64,000 nt of DNA from Paludibacteraceae bacterium (GTDB lineage: Bacteria; Bacteroidota; Bacteroidia; Bacteroidales; Paludibacteraceae). Of the stretch, positions 61,077-64,000 are shown piece by piece. Where the stretch lies: assembly GCA_017391525.1 (NCBI GenBank), contig JAFOYE010000009.1, positions 1 to 64,000 of the forward strand, written 5' to 3'. The first letter of the stretch is position 1. Each line of letters starts with the position of its first letter. Below the pieces are notes generated by a model that was not told the DNA's origin, searched no databases, and saw only the letters and a list, made by a program, of their open reading frames with translations. The position numbers were made by a program, and so were the translations under genes.

Positions 61077-62412
61077 ATTAATAATACTTTTTAGTCTGTT
61101 CTCTCTCTTGATTCAGGCTCAGGATAATGTAATAGACGAGGTTATTTGGATTGTTGGTGAAGAGGCAATACTCCGCAGTGAAGTTGAGGAGGAGCGTTTG
61201 CGTGCGCAGTATGAAGGCACACCTATACCAGGTGATCCGTATTGCGTTATTCCAGAGCAATTGGCTATTCAAAAACTCTTTTTGCACCAAGCGGAGTTGG
61301 ATTCTATAGAGGTGAGTGAGTCGTCTGTTAGCAGTCAAGTCGATATGCGAATGAACTATTACATCTCTCAAATTGGTAGCAAGGAGAAGATGGAGGAGTA
61401 CTTCCGCAAGACTAGTAGTGAGATTCGTGAGGAAATGATGACGATGGTTCGTAACCAAATGATAATCCAACAGATGCAGGCTAAGTTGACCGAAAATATT
61501 GATCCAACCCCTGCCGAGGTGCGTCGATTCTATAATTCTCTCTCTTCTGATTCCATTCCAATGGTGCCAGCACAGGTGGAAGTTCAGGTGTTGAGCATCG
61601 AACCTTCTGTTCCTCTAGATGAAACAGAACGTATCAAAGCACGTCTGCGTGAGTTCACCGAGCGTGTTCACAATGGTTCTGCTGATTTTTCTATGTTAGC
61701 TCGTCTTTATTCCGAGGACGTGGAATCGGCTAAACGTGGTGGAGAGCTTGGATTTGTTGGTAAAGGACAATTGGTGACAGAGTTTGCAAATGTGGCTTTC
61801 AACCTCACAGACCCTAAACGCGTGTCTCGTGTTGTACAAACGGAGTATGGATTTCATATCATTCAGTTGATTGAACGAAAGGGTGATCGTGTCAATTGTC
61901 GCCATATTCTTCTCAAACCTCGCGTATCAGTAGATGATAAGGTTCGTGCTATAGGCAAACTTGATTCTATCCGCGCTTTGGTTGTGGATAGTGGTATGGT
62001 CTTCGAGACAGCAGTTGCTAGATTCTCTGAAGATAAATCTACTGTCATGAGTGGTGGTTTGATGACGAATATGAATACTGGTGCTAGCAAGTTTGAATAC
62101 CAAGATCTCCCACCAGAGATAGCAAAACAGATTTATAGCCTAAAGGAGGGCGAAGTTAGCATCCCATTTGTGATGATGGATCGCACCAAAAATAAGGAGG
62201 TTTGTGTTATTGTCAAACTTAAGACTAGACGTGAGGCACATAAAGCAAATTTGGTGGACGATTTCCAAGTTATTCGCGAGTTGCTCCAGCAGAAACTTAG
62301 TTCGGAGTGTGTAGATAAATGGATCCGCAATAAGCAGAAGGAAGTTTATATTTCTATTGATCCTGCGTGGCGTGGATGTGATTTTGAGTATCCAGGTTGG
62401 GTACATGAATAA
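61066..62412 (+). CDS. surA: Periplasmic peptidyl-prolyl isomerase SurA-like
   Basis: 448 residues with a signal peptide (about 1-19). N-terminal chaperone domain with DEVIWIVGEEAILRSEVEEE, the SurA hallmark; first rotamase domain about 175-275 (VEVQVLSI, SEDVESAKRGGELGFVGKG, VVQTEYGFHIIQL); second about 280-380 (NCRHILLKP, MSGGLMTNMNTG). C-terminal helix after it. Assists outer-membrane protein assembly; followed directly by the OstA-like gene. Confidence 0.92.
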   Translation: MRNKLIILFSLFSLLIQAQDNVIDEVIWIVGEEAILRSEVEEERLRAQYEGTPIPGDPYCVIPEQLAIQKLFLHQAELDSIEVSESSVSSQVDMRMNYYISQIGSKEKMEEYFRKTSSEIREEMMTMVRNQMIIQQMQAKLTENIDPTPAEVRRFYNSLSSDSIPMVPAQVEVQVLSIEPSVPLDETERIKARLREFTERVHNGSADFSMLARLYSEDVESAKRGGELGFVGKGQLVTEFANVAFNLTDPKRVSRVVQTEYGFHIIQLIERKGDRVNCRHILLKPRVSVDDKVRAIGKLDSIRALVVDSGMVFETAVARFSEDKSTVMSGGLMTNMNTGASKFEYQDLPPEIAKQIYSLKEGEVSIPFVMMDRTKNKEVCVIVKLKTRREAHKANLVDDFQVIRELLQQKLSSECVDKWIRNKQKEVYISIDPAWRGCDFEYPGWVHE

Positions 62413-62430
62413 TTGACGGGGGATTCTAAT

Positions 62431-64000
62431 TTGAGAAGAAATCTGCTCATACTACTACTTGTCACGCTCTGTTTCGCTACTTTTGCACGACCCAAAAAGA
62501 CGATGGTCTATCTTGAGCGGTCTGCTAGGTTATCTTATGATGAGAAGCGGATGCCTAACGCACAGTTGCTATCTGGTAATGTGCGTTTTCGTCATGATTC
62601 AGTGTTGATGTATTGTGACTCGGCTTATTTCTTTGAGAAAGAGAACTCTTTGCATGCTTTTGGTCATGTACGATTAGTTCAGGGAGATACCTTGCAGGGA
62701 TTTGGTAGTGAGCTTTATTATAATGGTAACACTAAGATGGCTCAGTTTCGTGGTAATGTGCGCCTTATTCACAATAGCACGATCTTGACTACCGATAGTC
62801 TTAACTATGACCGTGTAAAAGATATCGCATATTACTACACAGGTGGTACCATTAAGGATAGTTTGAATACTCTTACATCTACTTGGGGACAATATACTCC
62901 CTATAATGATCAGGCCGTGTTTCGCGGTGATGTAGTGTTGAATCATCCTAAGTTCATTCTCACTTCGGATCAACTACATTATAATACAGCTACCTATCAA
63001 GCAGATTTGGTAAGTCCTACTCGTATTGTTTATGAAGAGGAGACTACTATTCTCTCCTCTAGAGGGTGGTACAATAGCCAAACAGAGCACTCCATGCTTC
63101 TTGAACGTTCACAGATTATTCACTCGGATGGGATGACCCTCACTGGAGATACGATCTTTTACGACAAAAAGGTGGGATATGGCAATGTGAAGGGCCATAT
63201 GCAGAGTGTTGACTCTACTCACCAAGTTACCCTCTATGGCAATAGAGGTGAGATATGGGAGGAGGATAACCATGGATATGCTACGGATAGTGCGATGTTG
63301 GTTGAGTGGTCTGATTCTACTAAATACACCTATATGCATGCTGATACACTCTTTACTAACGAGATTCCATATACGACCTATCGTTTGATGAACCACGACA
63401 GCGTACTTGTTGATTCGGTTTGGGTATTGCCAACTCCAGATACCATTTGGGTGGATACTTCTTATATGCAAGTCCGTGCTTATTATAATGTAAGGGTCTA
63501 TCGCGAGGATGTTCAGATGGTTTGTGACTCCATTCACTATAACGGACGTGACTCTATCGCTACTCTTTGTGGCAATCCAGTGTGTTGGAACGAAGATCAA
63601 CAAGTATCCGCAGATACCATCATGGCATATTTCAAAAACAAAGATATAGACCTGATTCATGGATTAGGCAATGCCATTGCTATCAAGCAGGAGGGACTTA
63701 AAGAGTTCAATCAACTTGCCGGCAAGGAGATGCTTGCTTTTATGCGGGATGGAGATATACACATAGTAGAAGTTAAAGGTAATGCTGAAACAGTCTTCTA
63801 TCCAGAGGAAGATGATGGTTCCTACTTAGGAATCAATCGAACCCAAAGTAGTTTTGTCAAAGTCTTTTTCGAAAATAGAGAGATTCAGCATGTCCTTTTT
63901 ACCACCGCTACAACAGGTGTGCTTATTCCGTTGGATCAAGCTTTGGAGGAAGAGAAATTTTTGGTTACTTTCTTCTGGGCAGAAGAGGAACGTCCACATC
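62431..64000 (+). CDS. OstA/LptA-like protein, 3'-incomplete
   Basis: Open from a TTG at 62431 to the window end without stop (523 codons). Signal peptide LLILLLVTLCFATFA, then repeated beta-jellyroll strands of the OstA type: NAQLLSGNVRFRHDSVLMYC, AFGHVRLVQGDTL, AQFRGNVRLIHNST, AVFRGDVVLNHP, MTLTGDTIFYDKKVGYGNVKG, DSIATLCGNPVCWNEDQQVSADT. In Bacteroidetes this form is taken to act in LPS transport across the periplasm. It complements the LptG-like permease at 4-5 kb. The TTG start is chosen because it directly precedes the signal peptide. Confidence 0.88.
   Translation, partial: MRRNLLILLLVTLCFATFARPKKTMVYLERSARLSYDEKRMPNAQLLSGNVRFRHDSVLMYCDSAYFFEKENSLHAFGHVRLVQGDTLQGFGSELYYNGNTKMAQFRGNVRLIHNSTILTTDSLNYDRVKDIAYYYTGGTIKDSLNTLTSTWGQYTPYNDQAVFRGDVVLNHPKFILTSDQLHYNTATYQADLVSPTRIVYEEETTILSSRGWYNSQTEHSMLLERSQIIHSDGMTLTGDTIFYDKKVGYGNVKGHMQSVDSTHQVTLYGNRGEIWEEDNHGYATDSAMLVEWSDSTKYTYMHADTLFTNEIPYTTYRLMNHDSVLVDSVWVLPTPDTIWVDTSYMQVRAYYNVRVYREDVQMVCDSIHYNGRDSIATLCGNPVCWNEDQQVSADTIMAYFKNKDIDLIHGLGNAIAIKQEGLKEFNQLAGKEMLAFMRDGDIHIVEVKGNAETVFYPEEDDGSYLGINRTQSSFVKVFFENREIQHVLFTTATTGVLIPLDQALEEEKFLVTFFWAEEERPH

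Overview
The window looks like a chromosomal piece of a member of the Bacteroidetes, most probably order Bacteroidales. The signs are: promoters of the Bacteroidetes type (TTTG, about 20 bases, TANNTTTG) before many operons; a fused SecDF; DUF4271, OstA-like and DUF3417-type glucan phosphorylase relatives; PKD and InlB-type surface proteins; and tRNA genes without encoded CCA. Almost everything is housekeeping. The only recognisable defence or mobile-type locus is an AbiE-like pair at 16.0-17.7 kb.

Layout. 0-2.3 kb: a short reverse fragment of a GH4 glycosidase abuts a glgP gene that has lost its 5' part, which looks like a contig-end chimera; then a minus-strand tRNA-Ser(UGA). 2.4-8.4 kb: panD, tgt, an LptG-like permease, an RlmL-like methyltransferase, queA and tatD. 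8.6-11.4 kb: tRNA-Ser(GGA) and an ExbB/ExbD energy-transduction operon. 11.6-16 kb: smpB, an RsmF-like methyltransferase, a secreted protein and a convergent DEAD-box helicase. 16-18.8 kb: abiEi/abiEii and two very short genes, each followed by the same hairpin. 18.8-22.4 kb: a 1218-residue secreted carbohydrate-binding-like protein. 23.3-27.6 kb (minus strand): epimerase, four-helix-bundle protein, K+/H+ antiporter, thioredoxin. 27.6-41.7 kb (plus strand): aroB, gyrB, a LOG protein, a GH16-like protein without visible catalytic residues, kdsA, kdsD, DAHP synthase, a fused NfnAB-type oxidoreductase, a nucleotidase C-domain lipoprotein, a C69 dipeptidase and pepD. 42.4-46.4 kb (minus): glycogen synthase, PKD lipoprotein, miaA and a pRiA4b ORF-3 relative. 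46.6-50.4 kb: a nucleosidase-like protein and SecDF. 50.6-53 kb (minus): tRNA-Arg, a membrane metallopeptidase, a Fur-family regulator and an acetyltransferase-like protein. 53.1-57.8 kb (plus): LOG, DUF4271, hemD, rnpA, yidD, trmD, alkaline phosphatase. 57.8-64 kb: recX and prmC (minus), ribD, two PPIase-type proteins and an OstA/LptA-like protein running off the window.

Themes that connect genes: queuosine and other RNA modification (tgt, queA, miaA, trmD and two rRNA methyltransferases), outer-membrane and LPS biogenesis (lptG, kdsA, kdsD, surA-like, ostA-like, secDF), the shikimate entry (DAHP synthase, aroB), and glycogen turnover (glgP, glycogen synthase).

The most unusual signal is not a gene. 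Many intergenic gaps are filled by arrays of 7-11 base words (GTTCTAA, GTTGAAA, GTTTAGA, GTTTCAA, GTAGATC, CTAGT types, on either strand), often alternating with tiny GC hairpins whose stems differ. The same arrays sit as in-frame inserts inside at least seven conserved genes (queA, tatD, a DEAD-box helicase, an epimerase, the NfnAB fusion, glycogen synthase and the secreted protein at 13.75 kb). A second signal is a structured element directly downstream of both tRNA-Ser genes, with a compensatorily different stem and a nearly identical 3' module. A third is three perfect 15-mers spaced exactly 22 bases upstream of abiE.
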